A stretch of DNA of 64,000 bases. Origin: Glandiceps talaboti (Eukaryota > Hemichordata > Enteropneusta > Spengelidae). How positions within the stretch are numbered: the stretch's first letter is position 1; every line of letters begins with the position of its first letter. The stretch lies in contig NC_135552.1 of the NCBI RefSeq assembly GCF_964340395.1, forward strand, positions 20,652,181 to 20,716,180, read 5' to 3'. The position numbers and the translations under genes were made by a program. The notes below the pieces were generated by a model, which was given only the letters and a program-made list of their open reading frames with translations, did no database searches and was not told the origin of the DNA. Below, piece by piece: positions 51,937 through 64,000 of this stretch.

Positions 51937-52760
51937 GCCCATCACTGTCACATCAGACACTTAAGACTCGATGATGGACATCAGTTCGAAGCTCTACTAC
52001 GTTGACGACATCTATTTGAGATCCCAAGTCTACGTCAATAGAGTGCAAAGCCACATTACATTTCAGATTTGAGTATCCATGGAAAGATGTAATTAAATAT
52101 TTCAGATTCAAATGTCATCCACAATGAGTAATGCCATATCATAAGTTCACATAGTCTTTGGACAAAATGCAATAAATAAATATATCAAACTCACTATTTT
52201 GTTGCAGAATATGACCTGCAGTTCTTTGCCGACCTCAACTATTTCCACCACTAAAATTAACTCTGCCAGTAACAGGATCTAAAATGTTCGATTTCTGAAA
52301 CTTTCCTTCGATGCATACGTACCGTCGAATAGGTAACCGCTTTCCTTTATCTGAAACTGTTTAGAAATAAAAAAAATTTAAAAAAAGTAGAAAAAAAATT
52401 ACAAATACTTACAGTTGTTTGTCCAAGAATTAAGGTAGGTTGTTTTACTTTGATGACCACTCGCTCAAGTTTGTGTACTATGTATGAATGGACCGGACTT
52501 ACTAACTGAGTCTTCTCCAACACGGAATAGCGTAATATGATGCCCTCTAACACATGTTCGAGTTGACGTATTTGAGAAGTTGGTGTATTTGGTAGAAATT
52601 TAACTTCGACCTTTATACACCTCACACCTACACACCAATTCGAAGCAAATTAAGGTGTTTAAACTTTTTTTTTTTGAATTCGACCAACGAACTGAATATT
52701 TTTTTAGTATATGACAATGTTAGCCATGTTACCTCAATTGAAGATACTGATTCAAACAAA

Positions 52761-54400
52761 CTTTCTAAATAAGGGAACCACGACATCACTCATGTCGACA
52801 TGTGACAAAATCAAAAATTGTCAGCTTAACTTTATGGCGGCCTTATAACGTTGAGTTACAATACTTCAATGTACAGCATCTACGGCACAGTGGCCTGCTT
52901 GGTTGTTGTCGTTTATAATCGTTAGATATCAAAAACCTGTCATTGTAGCGTGATACATCAAATGTAGGTATTACTTGTAATTTTAACAATGTCTTTTTTG
53001 TGTACTCAAACTTTGACCACCACAGCGTTTTTTCTTCTTACAAACGTAAAAGTAAAACCAAAATAGATTTAGCAGAGCGTCCCGAAGAGCTCTAGCCTTG
53101 TTGAATAAATTCGCAAACACATCCAACATTTAAAATGTCAGCTTGTTTCTGGACCACAAATCAACCCGGTATTGACATTAAGGCACTATAATAAAACATA
53201 TAAAAGGGTGCGACAGTTTAACTGAAAACATACACAATTCTGATTATGGAACAGCAAGACGTGAAAATACAGGAACCTTACATTCATAGTTTATGATACT
53301 TAGTTGACGTGCAATGACATCGCAATCACCTGTTCCCACGTGTAGACATTTATGACGTATACGTTTGACCATAGACCCTCGTGAAGGGTCTGATTAACTT
53401 GTATGTACATACAATTGAAGAGTTGTTAGTCTGTAAACAGGTACGCACGTGTGACCTTACAGTCAATTACAGGTATAGTTCCAGCGTGACATCACTGTAG
53501 TGTACGAATATCGTATGCCTAAATTTTACATTATATTCAGGATCTTAGGAGATCACAGAATTTGTTCATATTTTGTATTCTTTCAATGGGATGTTTTAGA
53601 ATCTAAACTTAGTTCACCATATGAAAGTAAAAGTGATGAGATGTTTTCATATTTATGGATTTATGCGTGACAAATTCCATAGTTACGGCTGACCACTTGG
53701 TGACGGCAATAATCAGCCGATTGTAAATGTTATGTAGTTCGATGCCCCAAGGATTAAATTACAACACAAGATTTCTGACAAATGTTAGAACAGCGAGATT
53801 TACCATTGTTTGTTATATTAAAAATACATCATTTTAAATTGTCCTATGATACATGTTACAAACAGTACTTTTACGTCACACCTTGTTAGACATCACAACA
53901 GTTATACAGTAGATTTTTGGTAATCCACAACTTTACAGTACGCAGTTCATCACTTTCTATGAACAGGAAATTAGATTTTCAAGTTAATTAATCATGGTCT
54001 CTTATAATGCTAATTTCCATTTTTTTTACTCTAGTGAAGTTTCTCATATAATACAATGTATTAAATCGTTTATAAATGGGACCGCGGTGTTTATTTTTTT
54101 AATTTAACTCGAACCCTTACAGGAATAAAATATTTTGGAAAGCGCCCTCAATGGTAATTTTGAGAGAGAATATTGTATTATCACGTTGTTTGGTTTTTGG
54201 TCTTCAAAAGGAAAAGTCGAGCTTGTTGCCAAAATTATGGCCACTATTTTTTCTCTCTCTAGACGGAACCAACTGTTTATTTGTGGAGATGCCAGATATA
54301 ATAGTATAGCGTAAGAGCTTTCTTTTCTTTAATGAGTCACGATGAGCAATAAAGTAATTATTGTCATGTAGTAATTCTGTTTAGGAGCGCCCCCCCCCCA
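52761..54400. other. Intergenic, nothing recognised
   Basis: AT-rich, with no sustained coding signal, repeat family or structural RNA that I can identify. Confidence 0.5.
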
Positions 54401-54445
54401 CTCTCTCTCTTTCTTTCTCTCTCTCCCTCCCTCCCTCCTCCCCCT

Positions 54446-54551
<106 letters not shown>

Positions 54552-54579
54552 TTTTGGTAGTACTGGAACTCTTTCTTGG

Positions 54580-54622
54580 TTTGTAACTCGGAGTTTCACG
54601 CATAGTGCGATCATCAGACAAC
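54580..54622 (-). ncRNA. Hammerhead ribozyme motif, second locus
   Basis: Minus strand: stem I GTTGT with ACAAA (four pairs), CTGATGA, CGC/GCG stem II with a T-T flank, GAAA, and stem III ACT/AGT with a CCG loop. It is followed on the plus strand by the same AGAGCACTGTCTTAGCAGAT module text (complement of 50,409-50,440) and a (TA)n array. Confidence 0.68.
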
Positions 54623-54681
54623 TCTCGCTCTGCCACTGCGGTATAGAGCACTGTCTTAGCAGATTGATACTCGCCGAGTTA

Positions 54682-54825
<144 letters not shown>

Positions 54826-54829
54826 TTGG

Positions 54830-54944
54830 ATTTATTTCGGAGGGGAGGTGCAGTTTTGAGAGCTCAAAGTGGGATGTGAAATGTGTTCTCCTCAAGCCTC
54901 AAGCCCCTTCCCCCCTGTCCTGTAAATTATGTTCGTTCCCTTAG
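54830..54944. mobile_element. Right-end fragment of a polyG-type transposon
   Basis: It ends TGTAAATTATGTTCGTTCCC followed by TTA, the same end form as the elements at 14.4, 40.5 and 45.0 kb. No matching left end is seen. Confidence 0.5.
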
Positions 54945-56408
54945 AAGCATAGGGTCAGTAAGGCCGGTCAGGTAATTTGATAGGGTAAAACTATACTCTC
55001 TTATTGTGTTGCAGTGTTTTACATGGAAAAAGAGACTTCTATTTTGGTCCACTCGACCACTGACAGATCTTATTCCACACAAACCTCGACTTTATTGATT
55101 GGTTTCATGAACTGCGCATCGTGTTGCGCATACATATGTATTTTTAGCTGTTGTCATGCTGATAAATAAATTCGTTGCCATAGTTACCTTTTATGAATGT
55201 GTTGGATTATCTCACATATGGAAGATTTTATTCCATGCACGTTCATCAGCAAACAGTGGTATAATCGATATGACCCAGGGATATACTTAACCTTTCGATT
55301 GATGTAGGATAATGTTTTGCAGTCTCTTTATAAGCCACGTTTTCTGACCAATGAACCTTAAGGGTTGGTTTAATGAGAGTGCAGTGGTCAACTTATAGTT
55401 TGAGACTTTTAGTTTCTGTCTAAGCGTAACACTCTGTTTACCTCAGGCTATGAATGATGTATATTTCCACTACTAGAAAATTTTGCGATTTCACAGTCTT
55501 CAGCTAGTTCTCAAAGATTAACTATTTACTATTGCCAGACTCTTCACGGTATATTGTGTTCATGTACACGCAGACATTTCAGTCATTACCTGTTTTGGCT
55601 TTTCGTTTTGACCCAAATAAGCGAAATTAATTCTTAGGCGAAAATTTCCAGGTTTACTATTACATCATCAAATAGACTAAGTTATTGAATATCATTTAAC
55701 TTGATTCGTCAACAGCACATGATTTCACGTAGACGTTGACGGACACTTTTTCGTCCACAAACGCTCTGACGTCACACAGAAAATTGCTTTGTCACTCTGG
55801 TAATGTCAATTCATCGTAAAATACTCTTGGGGCAATGGGGCACGTTTTGGAACCTGTCAGGACGCGTTTAGTATGGATATTCAAATAAGCAAAATAACGA
55901 CGACTTTAAATAGCTGAATCTATTTATTCATATTTAGGACTGCGAAGTCGAGTCTAGTCGCGTTTCCTGACACAAATCGAAGAACTCGAAAAAAAATACC
56001 AACTGCCTTTTCAGAAATTTGCAGGATGTTCCCCTTAAATAGAAGTAGCAATACATAGTCATGGATACACCGGTGCGACTATATCTAATAAAAAGTTAAC
56101 AAAGGTATGTAAGTTTCACATATATGAGTGTAATAGTAAAAGTTACATTAATATCTCGAAATATAGGGCATCTGTTTCCTGAACAATATTAAATACCTTG
56201 GAGCGGACATTGAGATGTAAAACAACGCATGCGCACAGTTCAGGGACTTGGCCCATTTCAAACTTTAAAAAGTGACATGCACGAGTGCAAAGCACATTTT
56301 TAGAAAAGGGCTTTGTGAACAGACGTTTGTTTCAACCCACTGTCGGACTTTTTACGTTGCTGTCGATTGAACAAATATAATTCCTGTTTTAAAAACAACA
56401 ACTTCAGA
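54945..56408. other. Upstream flank of the CD225 gene
   Basis: No gene or repeat family seen. It should contain the promoter of the gene starting at 56,409, but no TATA box or other element can be assigned. Confidence 0.45.
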
Positions 56409-56427
56409 ATGGCTGATCCAAATCAAG
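56409..56427 (+). CDS. CD225 gene exon 1
   Basis: ATGGCTGATCCAAATCAAG followed by GTAGAAACG, encoding MADPNQ plus one base. A at -3 and G at +4 give a good start context. It is too short for an ordinary ORF search; support is the perfect phase match to exon 2. Confidence 0.75.
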
Positions 56428-57750
56428 GTAGAAACGTTTTCTGAATCTTTCAGCAACACCAGTGTGATAATTAATTCTTTTTTTTAATTGCGTACAACAA
56501 GAAACTTTTTGTAGAATACTTTTTTTACGTGTAACATAATGATGACAGAGCTGTAAAAGAAATCGAAACCGAAACCGAAGTGTACAACAACGGTTGCCAC
56601 GTTGGTCGATTCACGACTTACATGGTTTAAGTGTATACAAAACATTTCAAGCCTTGATTTGTAAGATTATTTTGGATAACTTATGGACTATTAATTGCTA
56701 CAATTTGCTGGCAAGTCTTGCATGTATTATTGAAGTCGTTTGTAACCATATAACAGAATCGTAACGGCTGTTGAGTTTATTGCTATACGTATTACTTATA
56801 CATAGCGAACAGTGCTGTTATTTGTATTTTGTTCCATATCTACGTGCCATGGCCATTATTGACCCTCGGTACTCAAATACGTCGTGTAGAGGTTTATATA
56901 TTAAAGTCTGTCAAGTTGTGACATTCCTTTTTATTTCAATCCACGTGAAAACGAAGACGACATCGTCGATATAAAATATGGTAAGGTCGGGTATTGAAAG
57001 TGATAAAACATGGAGAGAGTCAAGTGTAATATTCACCAACAGTTTGTTGTGACTTGTAATGCTTGTATGCGTTAATTGCCCTGTTCGGATTAATCAAAAT
57101 TCAGGTAACAAAAAATTGTCTAACAGAGCTTTATAGAAAAAAGTTGGTCCAGAACAAAGGAATGGTCCCATTATTGTAATCACTATGACTCAACTGATTT
57201 GTGTTCTTACGCAATTTTGTTTTATCGGTGGCTTGAGGGGAACAAAACGGGAAGAATTGAAGCGTGGAAGTCCTGATTTTGATACAGTGGGAGGGGAAAA
57301 CATGGAATTATAGGGGGGGGGGTACACATTGTGTACATCAAAATCTGTTTTTGGTATAGTGCAAAGCACAAATTTTTCTGGTGGGGGAGTGGGTAAATCA
57401 GTCACAAGAGTCGTATGAAGGTGTCAAATGCCACAATGGGCTGGTGGGCAAATTGAAACCCCGTGGGAAGGATGGAGGGCAGGTATTCTTCCTCACCAGT
57501 GGAAGGGCACACAAGAAGAGCTAAACACCCTCCCCACAATATTTTTGAGGGGTGATTCTATTGAAAATACCATTTTTGGCCTGAAACAACATATAATTAA
57601 TTAATGAAAAACACACAATATATCATTTGGCTGCACCTGTAAGGATAACACTAATGCGATAGAACCTGGGATTGAATCCCTAGTCTTACATAAAGTACTA
57701 TTAGCATAATTGTCATGCTTGTTATTGTTGTTGTTGTTGTTGTTGTTGTT

Positions 57751-57803
<53 letters not shown>

Positions 57804-60800
57804 GAAGAAGAAGAATATCTGTTAATGTCATATTAAGGTGACAAGGTGACAAAATGAATACTTGAAGGTAGGAGTGATGCAATGTAGGTAGGAGTGATGT
57901 TCAGTAAACTATGAATAGGCAACAGTGAAGGCAGGAAATCAACCAAATATTAAGATTCGATTGACAGCTTGTGAACATAACTGATTATTGTATGTATTAT
58001 TTGACGCGTTGACTTGAAAAAACTTGAAATTTTAAGCAGCTCGTGTGTTTTCTTCTTTATGAAATGTACCCAATGCAAGTATTATGTTGTTTTCGATCCT
58101 TTTTTTCAAAGTTCATCCCATCTTTGAAAGGGGGGGGGAACAAGGGGATATTTGGGTGTTTGCTATTTGTGACCATATTACGAATCCTAGGACATGATGC
58201 AACTGTTAGACTTCAGTAAAGATTTTAATACGGTATTGATAGAATGATTCAACATAGTGTTGGTTAACGTTGCGTCTGAGGTACTGAGATGTTGTTGGGG
58301 CTAGCTAAACCTGTCAGTGATAGTATCACAAAGAGCCGGTCTGTCACAAAACAACCTTTGGAATTTACTTGCAGGTGTAATGGTTGGAACTTAATAGTAT
58401 CGAATAACCTCCCTGGAATTAACAGGGTGTATTCAGGCTTTGTTGAAATGTGTTTGTAAAGAAACGGGTCAAAACATATGACCTGGGAGATGCTAATTAT
58501 TCTATTCAAATGAACTGTACTATTGTATATCTGTTGACATTACAAGTATACTGCCATGGCAACGAAACAACACACATAACGCCTGTAGACTAAATGATAA
58601 TGATCAGTGTGTATGTATGTATGTATGTATGTATGTATGTATGTATGTATATGTGTGTGTACAAATGTATGTATGTATGTATGTATGTATGTATGTATGT
58701 ATGTATGTATGTATGTATGTATGTATGTATGTACATGTATGTATGTATGTATGTATGTATGTATGTGTTTGCTTTCTTCTTTGTTCTCAAAATAGAAGGC
58801 CTCCACCTAACGCTACACATATTAAGTGTGATTTTGTAGCCCAAGGCTCTGTGTGATTACAAATACAATAGCTCTATAGTTAACCTGGAAAAGGTGCAGA
58901 CACAGATCGATTTACTTACACACAAAAGAAAAAAAACTGACGTTGAAAATAAAGCAAACTTCCCGCCCCTCAGATAATGTTAAGAGATCTGTACTACAAT
59001 ACAATACAATACAATACAATACAATACAATACAATACAATACAATACAATACAATACAATACATTGAATACAAAGCACATACCGACTGTACTGCATTACA
59101 GCACAAAACAATACAATACAATACAATACAATACAATACAATACAATACAATACAATACAATACAATACAATACAATACAATACAATACAATACAATACA
59201 ATACAATACAATACATTGAATACAAAGCACACATCGACTGTACTACAATACAGTACAATACAATACAATATAATACAAGACAAGACAATACAATACAATA
59301 GAATGCAATATAATACAATACAATACACTGAATACAAAACACACCGACTGTACTACACTTCAATACAGTGAATACAAAACACACATCAACTGTACTACAC
59401 TTCAATACACTGAATACAAAACACACCGACTGTACTACATTGAATACAAAACACACCGACTGTACTACACTTCAATACACTAAATACAAAACACACCGAC
59501 TGTACTACAATATAATACACTGAATACAAAACACATATCAACTGTACTACGCTACATAATCGTGTTGGTTATTTTTGACTATCGCAGATTTACCTGGTCA
59601 ACCTCAATCGGAACCCAAACAACCAGACGCATACGGACAACCATCTCAATCACAACCCCCACCAGCATACGGGCAACCCCAGCCTGGATACGGACAACCC
59701 CAGCCTGGATATGGGCAACCCCAACCTGGATATGGGATGGCTGCATCACAACAAACAACATATGTGAGTTATACTTGTGAAATGTAACGTTGAATGCACC
59801 TCATCTGCATTAAGCTAAACGACTGCAAACAAAGTTACAGTAAAAAAATATCTCAAAAATTGTCTTCTGTTGTTTGTATTTTTTGAATTGACTTAATTTT
59901 ACTAGATAGTAATATGCAGTTTTTAGAGTATTATGAGGCCATGCTTGAAGGACAAAGGGCAAGTACAGCCAACCAAGCTGCTCGGGCAAACACTGATCTT
60001 ACGCGTTGTTTCCAGCAGAAGCGAAATTGTCAGTAAGAGTAGCAAACAAATAGAGTGGACAACTTGTATGTCAGCCTAGTGGTGGGGTTAAACGGAAAGG
60101 GGGGGGGGCAATAGCTTTATTGTTGGAAACACACAGACTATAGACGTTGGATTTGAATATTTTGCCAAGTGAAATCTTCTATATGCCTCAGAATCTGATC
60201 ATGGTGTTACTATCTCAAGAAGCTCTCCACATCAGGGAGGGAAAGCTTCTTGAGATAGTACATATACATGTAATAACACCGATGGCTAAGAATTGCACGA
60301 TGAACCCATATGGGTATCTAATATTGCTACGACCAATTTCTTTAGCACTAAATTTGACTGGATTAATTGCGTTTAATTTATAAGCATTTCCTTGAACATG
60401 ATATATTGTCCCAGGTGAAACGACTTGATGAGACTGGGAAATGTACTATCGTGTGTGTACACGTTTATTGTCGCGGTGGCTTGAGTAGTGGGTTGGTAGA
60501 CACATTAAAATCTAGTGGATGGTTAGGCAAGTTTCCTCCATTATCTATCTAAAATACAAAGCTTCTGTTGGAATCTACGGAGAGGGTCTTGGAAGAAAAT
60601 GGGTAAATGAAAAAAAAAGAGGTTGAAAGGAGTCCTTGAAATATTTCGTTGGCTGAGGGGGGGGGGGAATGAGAACTTTAGTAAGGACATATTCCTAAAA
60701 GTTTGATACGTTGAAAGGCAATCTGAATTTTCACTAGAACTTTTTCTTATCATAGGAAACTACTTATAAATATGTGTGCTTCACGTGATCATTTTCTCCA

Positions 60801-62131
60801 AAAAAATCAACAAAAAGTAATGACGGAAAGTTTGCAAATATATTCAGACTTTAAACCTTCATATGGGGGCGCTGTACAACCGACATTTGTAATAATTGCC
60901 GATATTCGCTCGAAATGCCACGCATACATATGTCTGCTATTCTGTGACCAGTGTAACACGTCACAATTACTTATGCTAAGGGGCCGTTATAATTCATATA
61001 TACACAATGGTTACATATGACTTTATGGGGTTATATGACTGTATACTATGACCTTAAATTGAGATGTTCAAAGATCTTCAAAGAATTAGCTGGCACATTG
61101 CACTTTGATAACGTTATCGAGAAATAGTCGATATCGAAATATCTCTCTAAAATATTCGAAAAACGGAGGGGCCTGCATGTTAATTCTTGTCATTTACAAT
61201 TGACTCTCGCTTTTTTGTTCTTTTGATTCGTGTATGAACTGTTTTATTTCTTGACCTGGGAAGGCACGCTTCACTGACATTTGCGTTCAAAGCGATTTTC
61301 TCATGCCAAGACCAGGGTTCAATTTTGGTGTAACTAGATATATCTTTGTCCATTTCAGATCGCAGCGCCACAGCCGGTGGCAATGACAACTGTAATCCAC
61401 AAATCAGCACCCAGCAGTTACTTGGGTTTGGCTATATTTAGTATGTTGTGCTGTTTCCTACCAACTGGTATTGTTGCTGTTGTGTATGCAGCAAGTGTAA
61501 GTGACTAGATATTTATGTCGTACTACTTCTATCAGAATGCTCGGGTCACAATGATCTATAGCAGATGTCAACGACCGGTTACTTGAATCTTGTGTCAACA
61601 CTTCCAAGATATGGCGGGGCCCGGGTTTCTTGAATATATACCTCTCAATTCATTCCTCGTCCCAAAGGCAATGTGGACATAAAAGGATTGCATAAAAAAA
61701 TACAAACAAATTAGAATCACTTAGACGTAAGATACTACAAAAGTTATCATCACAAGAAGTATATTACAGGTCACCCTGGTTTTTCGAGTACTTTAATAAA
61801 TTGACACTTTCTTCGGTACGATAATCACACGACCACGAGCTGGTATATGATGAAGTTTAAAACGTGTCGAAATTGACGGATGACTGTGTACAGTGTTGTT
61901 TCTTTGGATGAAAAAAACTTCAGTGCAGCATTTGTTTGCATTTAACAGGTGGACGGTGCATGGGCCAGTGGCGACGAGGAAGGAGCACGCCAAAAATCGG
62001 AGAGCGCCAAATGTTGGAGTATTGCAACGATTGTTGTCGGGATATGCAGCTATGTCTTGTGTGTTATCATCGTTCCTGTCGTCATCCTTGTTGGTATAGC
62101 ATCGGCTGTCGACGAATACAATAATTACTAG
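56409..62131 (+). CDS. CD225/dispanin-family two-pass membrane protein, 4 exons, 171 residues
   Basis: The exons are 56,409-56,427, 59,588-59,763, 61,359-61,496 and 61,949-62,131. They join in frame from ATG to TAG. The N-terminal cytosolic part (1-80) is Pro/Gln/Tyr-rich with three GYGQPQP-type repeats. The CD225 domain runs from about 84 to 162: a first membrane segment SYLGLAIFSMLCCFLPTGIV with the paired Cys (96-97) that are palmitoylated in relatives, a loop ASGDEEGARQKSESAKCWS with the family's G-D-x-x-x-A-R pattern, and a second membrane segment (about 135-162). The family includes IFITM, PRRT1/SynDIG and other dispanins; this one resembles the proline-rich dispanins. Poly(A) signals lie at 62,525-62,530 and 62,953-62,958. 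Confidence 0.93.
57721..57803. repeat. (GTT)n microsatellite
   Basis: About 27 GTT units with one shortened unit, in intron 1 of the CD225 gene. Confidence 0.95.
58611..58767. repeat. (GTAT)n microsatellite
   Basis: About 38 GTAT units with two interruptions, in intron 1 of the CD225 gene. Confidence 0.95.
58994..59550. repeat. (AATAC)n array with a derived 38-40-base minisatellite
   Basis: Pure AATAC runs (58,994-59,060 and 59,106-59,215) are followed by longer units of the type TGAATACAAAACACACCGAC with TGTACTACACTTCAATACAC, repeated about seven times to 59,550. Long frames on both strands here are artefacts. Confidence 0.93.
59588..59763 (+). CDS. CD225 gene exon 2: proline/glutamine-rich segment
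   Basis: Acceptor ACTATCGCAG and donor GTGAGTTATA. It encodes 58 residues including QPPPAYGQPQPGYGQPQPGY. It immediately follows the AATAC/minisatellite block, which ends within about 35 bases of the acceptor. Confidence 0.9.
60203..60280. repeat. Hairpin in CD225 intron 2
   Basis: TACTATCTCAAGAAGCT (60,208-60,224) pairs with AGCTTCTTGAGATAGTA (60,244-60,260), and the outer GGTGTTA pairs with TAACACC at 60,274-60,280 across a small bulge. Confidence 0.75.
61359..61496 (+). CDS. CD225 gene exon 3: first membrane segment
   Basis: Acceptor TCCATTTCAG and donor GTAAGTGACT. 46 residues containing SYLGLAIFSMLCCFLPTG, phase 0 on both sides. Confidence 0.94.
61949..62131 (+). CDS. CD225 gene exon 4: loop, second membrane segment, stop
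   Basis: Acceptor GCATTTAACAG. 60 residues beginning VDGAWASGDEEGARQKSESA and ending DEYNNY, then TAG. Confidence 0.94.
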   Translation: MDGAWASGDEEGARQKSESAKCWSIATIVVGICSYVLCVIIVPVVILVGIASAVDEYNNY

Positions 62132-64000
62132 ATAACTAATGCTGGCATGTTGATACTAGTTTATGCCTACAAGAAGAATGGCAGTGACTTTCACCTTTCG
62201 CTAATTTGATAGGGAAAAAACACATTACGTACACAGTATACCAGACTTCTAGAGTGATAATCATGGCTTCTACTATACTTCATAATGTGTTAAAGTAATT
62301 ATTACTCAATGTATTCAGGACTGGACAGATGAGCCCTCTATTCTTTAAAAAATACAAACTATAATAACGCCACTCGTCCGTTTGAATTTTTACCGTTTGA
62401 ATTGGAAATCTTGAAATCTTGGTTGTGACACACCAATCAAAATCAGGAGGAGATGGAAAGGACCACTTAAGTAGCTAAGATTAGGTGAAAAGGGCCGCTC
62501 AAGTAGCTAAGATTTTAATCTACAAATAAAACAAGCGCGTAGTCACCACCATATATATATAATGTAATATAGTGTATATTCTTTATGAAAATTTAATGTC
62601 TAACTTTTCTTGACCAAGTTTGGATAGTCCTGTTTGTTGTTGTAATGACTGAATTTGAATTATGTAAACAAATGTTGGCACTTTGACCGTCCTATCGGAT
62701 TGCAGCCTATTGATCGCATATACATTGCACGTAAAATAAAAACTAGACTGCAAATCGTCACTCCTATGTAGGTTCCTCTGTATATGATAACAAGAGCACA
62801 CTGAATGTGAGTATGGCCATAACTGCGTGTAGATGTTGAATTCTGTAATTTTAAATCGCAATTTTCTATGCTTTTAAATTCTGAATCAGTTTTTTTATAG
62901 TCTCAAACGGAACATAGGCCCGGCGAATGTAAGATACATGTATATGTAGCCAAATAAATGTACTGACTTAGCATGGATCACCTACAGCAATTTGTACATT
63001 GAAATGTATGAACAGGTAAGTACAGGTAAGGTACGTACTGGTATGGTATGTACAGGTAAGGTAAGGTAAGGTAAGGTATGTACAGGTATGGTATGTACAG
63101 GTAAGGTACATGCAGGAAAGGTATGTACAGATACTCGTACCTAACTATTTGCAATGGTTATATCTTGGATGTCAATTTGTTATAAATATATGCACGACAA
63201 ATCTTGGTGCATTATAACCTCTGTATAACGAAGTCATTGGGAAATATGGAGAGAAAGTTTGTTATAATGGTGCAATTTTGAAGATGGATAATTAGGATAG
63301 AAATGCGCCCCATGCAATACTGATAATCGTTACTCATTCGACTCTACCCATCAGTGTGGTCACATCAGTCGATGTCAAATGTAATGAATTGTTCGTTAAA
63401 GTTAAAAACACGTACTCTATTGGGAATATAATAAGTTTGGGGACATACGTGATATAACGAGTTAAAACAGAATGTAATTTCATTCCCCCAACGTGAAAAA
63501 TGCTCGTGCCACTTCTCTCCCTATGGATTTAAGCTGTAGAGAGGTATTTGCCGTGATACGTTCTCTGAACCGTATGATATACTCGGGGTGGACACTAAAA
63601 AAAGTAAAAGCAACGCATGCGTGCAATTAGGGTGACCCTAATTTTTTTTCTGTTTCTCATTACCCGACCGACCCATTTTTTCAGCTCCGACATCAAAAAT
63701 AAAAAAATATATAGTTATATTCGCCCGTCCTTTTGTGGAACAGTGTCCTCTCTGGCAAGAACAAGGAAGTGTCTGGACTGTCAACGGCATCTACAGTCAT
63801 GGCGATGACGACGACACTTGTTCACAAACAGAGCATTTATTTCATGACGGGATTTATAGTGGGGGGGGGCTGAGATCATGCCAATTGGATAAAAAAAAAA
63901 GCTGGGGATGGGCTTGTTACCAGGACTCCAATAAAAAGAAGATAGCGAGGAGGAAAAGGAGAGGCAGAGAAACATGAAGAAGATAATGTTTTATTTTATT
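62132..64000. other. Downstream of the CD225 gene, no gene recognised
   Basis: It holds the probable 3' UTR to about 62,970, a (GGTAAG/GGTAT/GTACA) minisatellite at 63,010-63,130, a palindrome AATTAGGGTGACCCTAATT at 63,626-63,644 and a polyG run at 63,861-63,868. Frames at 63,617-63,977 have no family signature. Confidence 0.45.
63010..63130. repeat. Minisatellite of GGTAAG and GGTATGTACA units
   Basis: About ten short units mixing GGTAAG and GGTATGTACAG in irregular order. Confidence 0.8.

Larger units (their letters stand above)
49143..52760. repeat. Duplicated block, copy 2
   Basis: Same-orientation partner of 13,905-21,235, about 2 kb upstream of the TRPM-like start. It lacks the transposon and the LINE found in copy 1 but has gained hammerhead-bearing sequence in its (TA)n array. 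Confidence 0.85.

Noticed and set aside
58912-59456. Frames of 140-158 residues on both strands
   Set aside because: The five-base AATAC repeat lacks stops in several frames, so the length means nothing.
63617-63977. Frames near the right edge as a new gene
   Set aside because: Low complexity, crossing polyT and polyG tracts, with no recognisable motif and no splice structure.

Overview
This is an intron-rich, AT-rich nuclear window from an animal, most likely a marine invertebrate such as a cephalochordate, hemichordate or lophotrochozoan; the sequence alone does not decide which. The signs are GT/AG introns, an invertebrate-type TRPM channel gene, a CD225/dispanin gene, CR1/L2-like LINEs, hammerhead-ribozyme repeats of the kind carried by Penelope-like elements, very long dinucleotide arrays and many short inverted-repeat elements. 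There are no operons, rRNA, tRNA or CRISPR features that I can support.

Layout. (1) 1-12.5 kb, minus strand: the 5' part of a gene built from repeated exon triplets (types A, B and C, 42-50 residues each, all phase 0), running off the left edge. Its outer intron holds the 3' end of a LINE (1-1,440). (2) 12.9-24.7 kb: mobile DNA. It contains a TAA-flanked inverted-repeat transposon with polyG ends (14,367-18,071), a hammerhead ribozyme nested in it (14,862-14,906), a duplicated block (about 13.9-21.2 kb) and a degenerate two-ORF LINE (about 21.2-24.7 kb). (3) 27.2-47.1 kb, minus strand: a complete 15-exon TRPM-like cation channel gene of 728 residues. Every splice phase closes, and the protein lacks the long N-terminal SLOG/melastatin region of ordinary TRPMs. 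Its introns hold two further TTA-flanked transposons, inverted LINE-tail copies, MITE-like hairpins, a satellite-bearing element and a minisatellite. (4) 47.1-56.4 kb: gene-poor, with the second copy of the duplicated block (49.14-52.76 kb) and a cluster of hammerhead motifs beside (TA)n arrays. (5) 56.4-62.1 kb, plus strand: a four-exon CD225/dispanin gene of 171 residues. (6) 62.1-64 kb: no recognisable gene.

How the parts relate. The second coding exon of the TRPM-like gene encodes a 41-residue segment that resembles the A/B/C repeats of the left-hand gene. Both genes are on the minus strand, and each lies just downstream of a copy of the same duplicated block. I infer a local tandem duplication in which one gene carries one such repeat and its neighbour has expanded it. 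Whether the left gene also ends in a channel cannot be seen here. The most notable items are the SLOG-less TRPM architecture with the unnamed helical repeat, the hammerhead ribozymes, and a polyG-ended transposon family carrying an unfamiliar acidic-tailed ORF.
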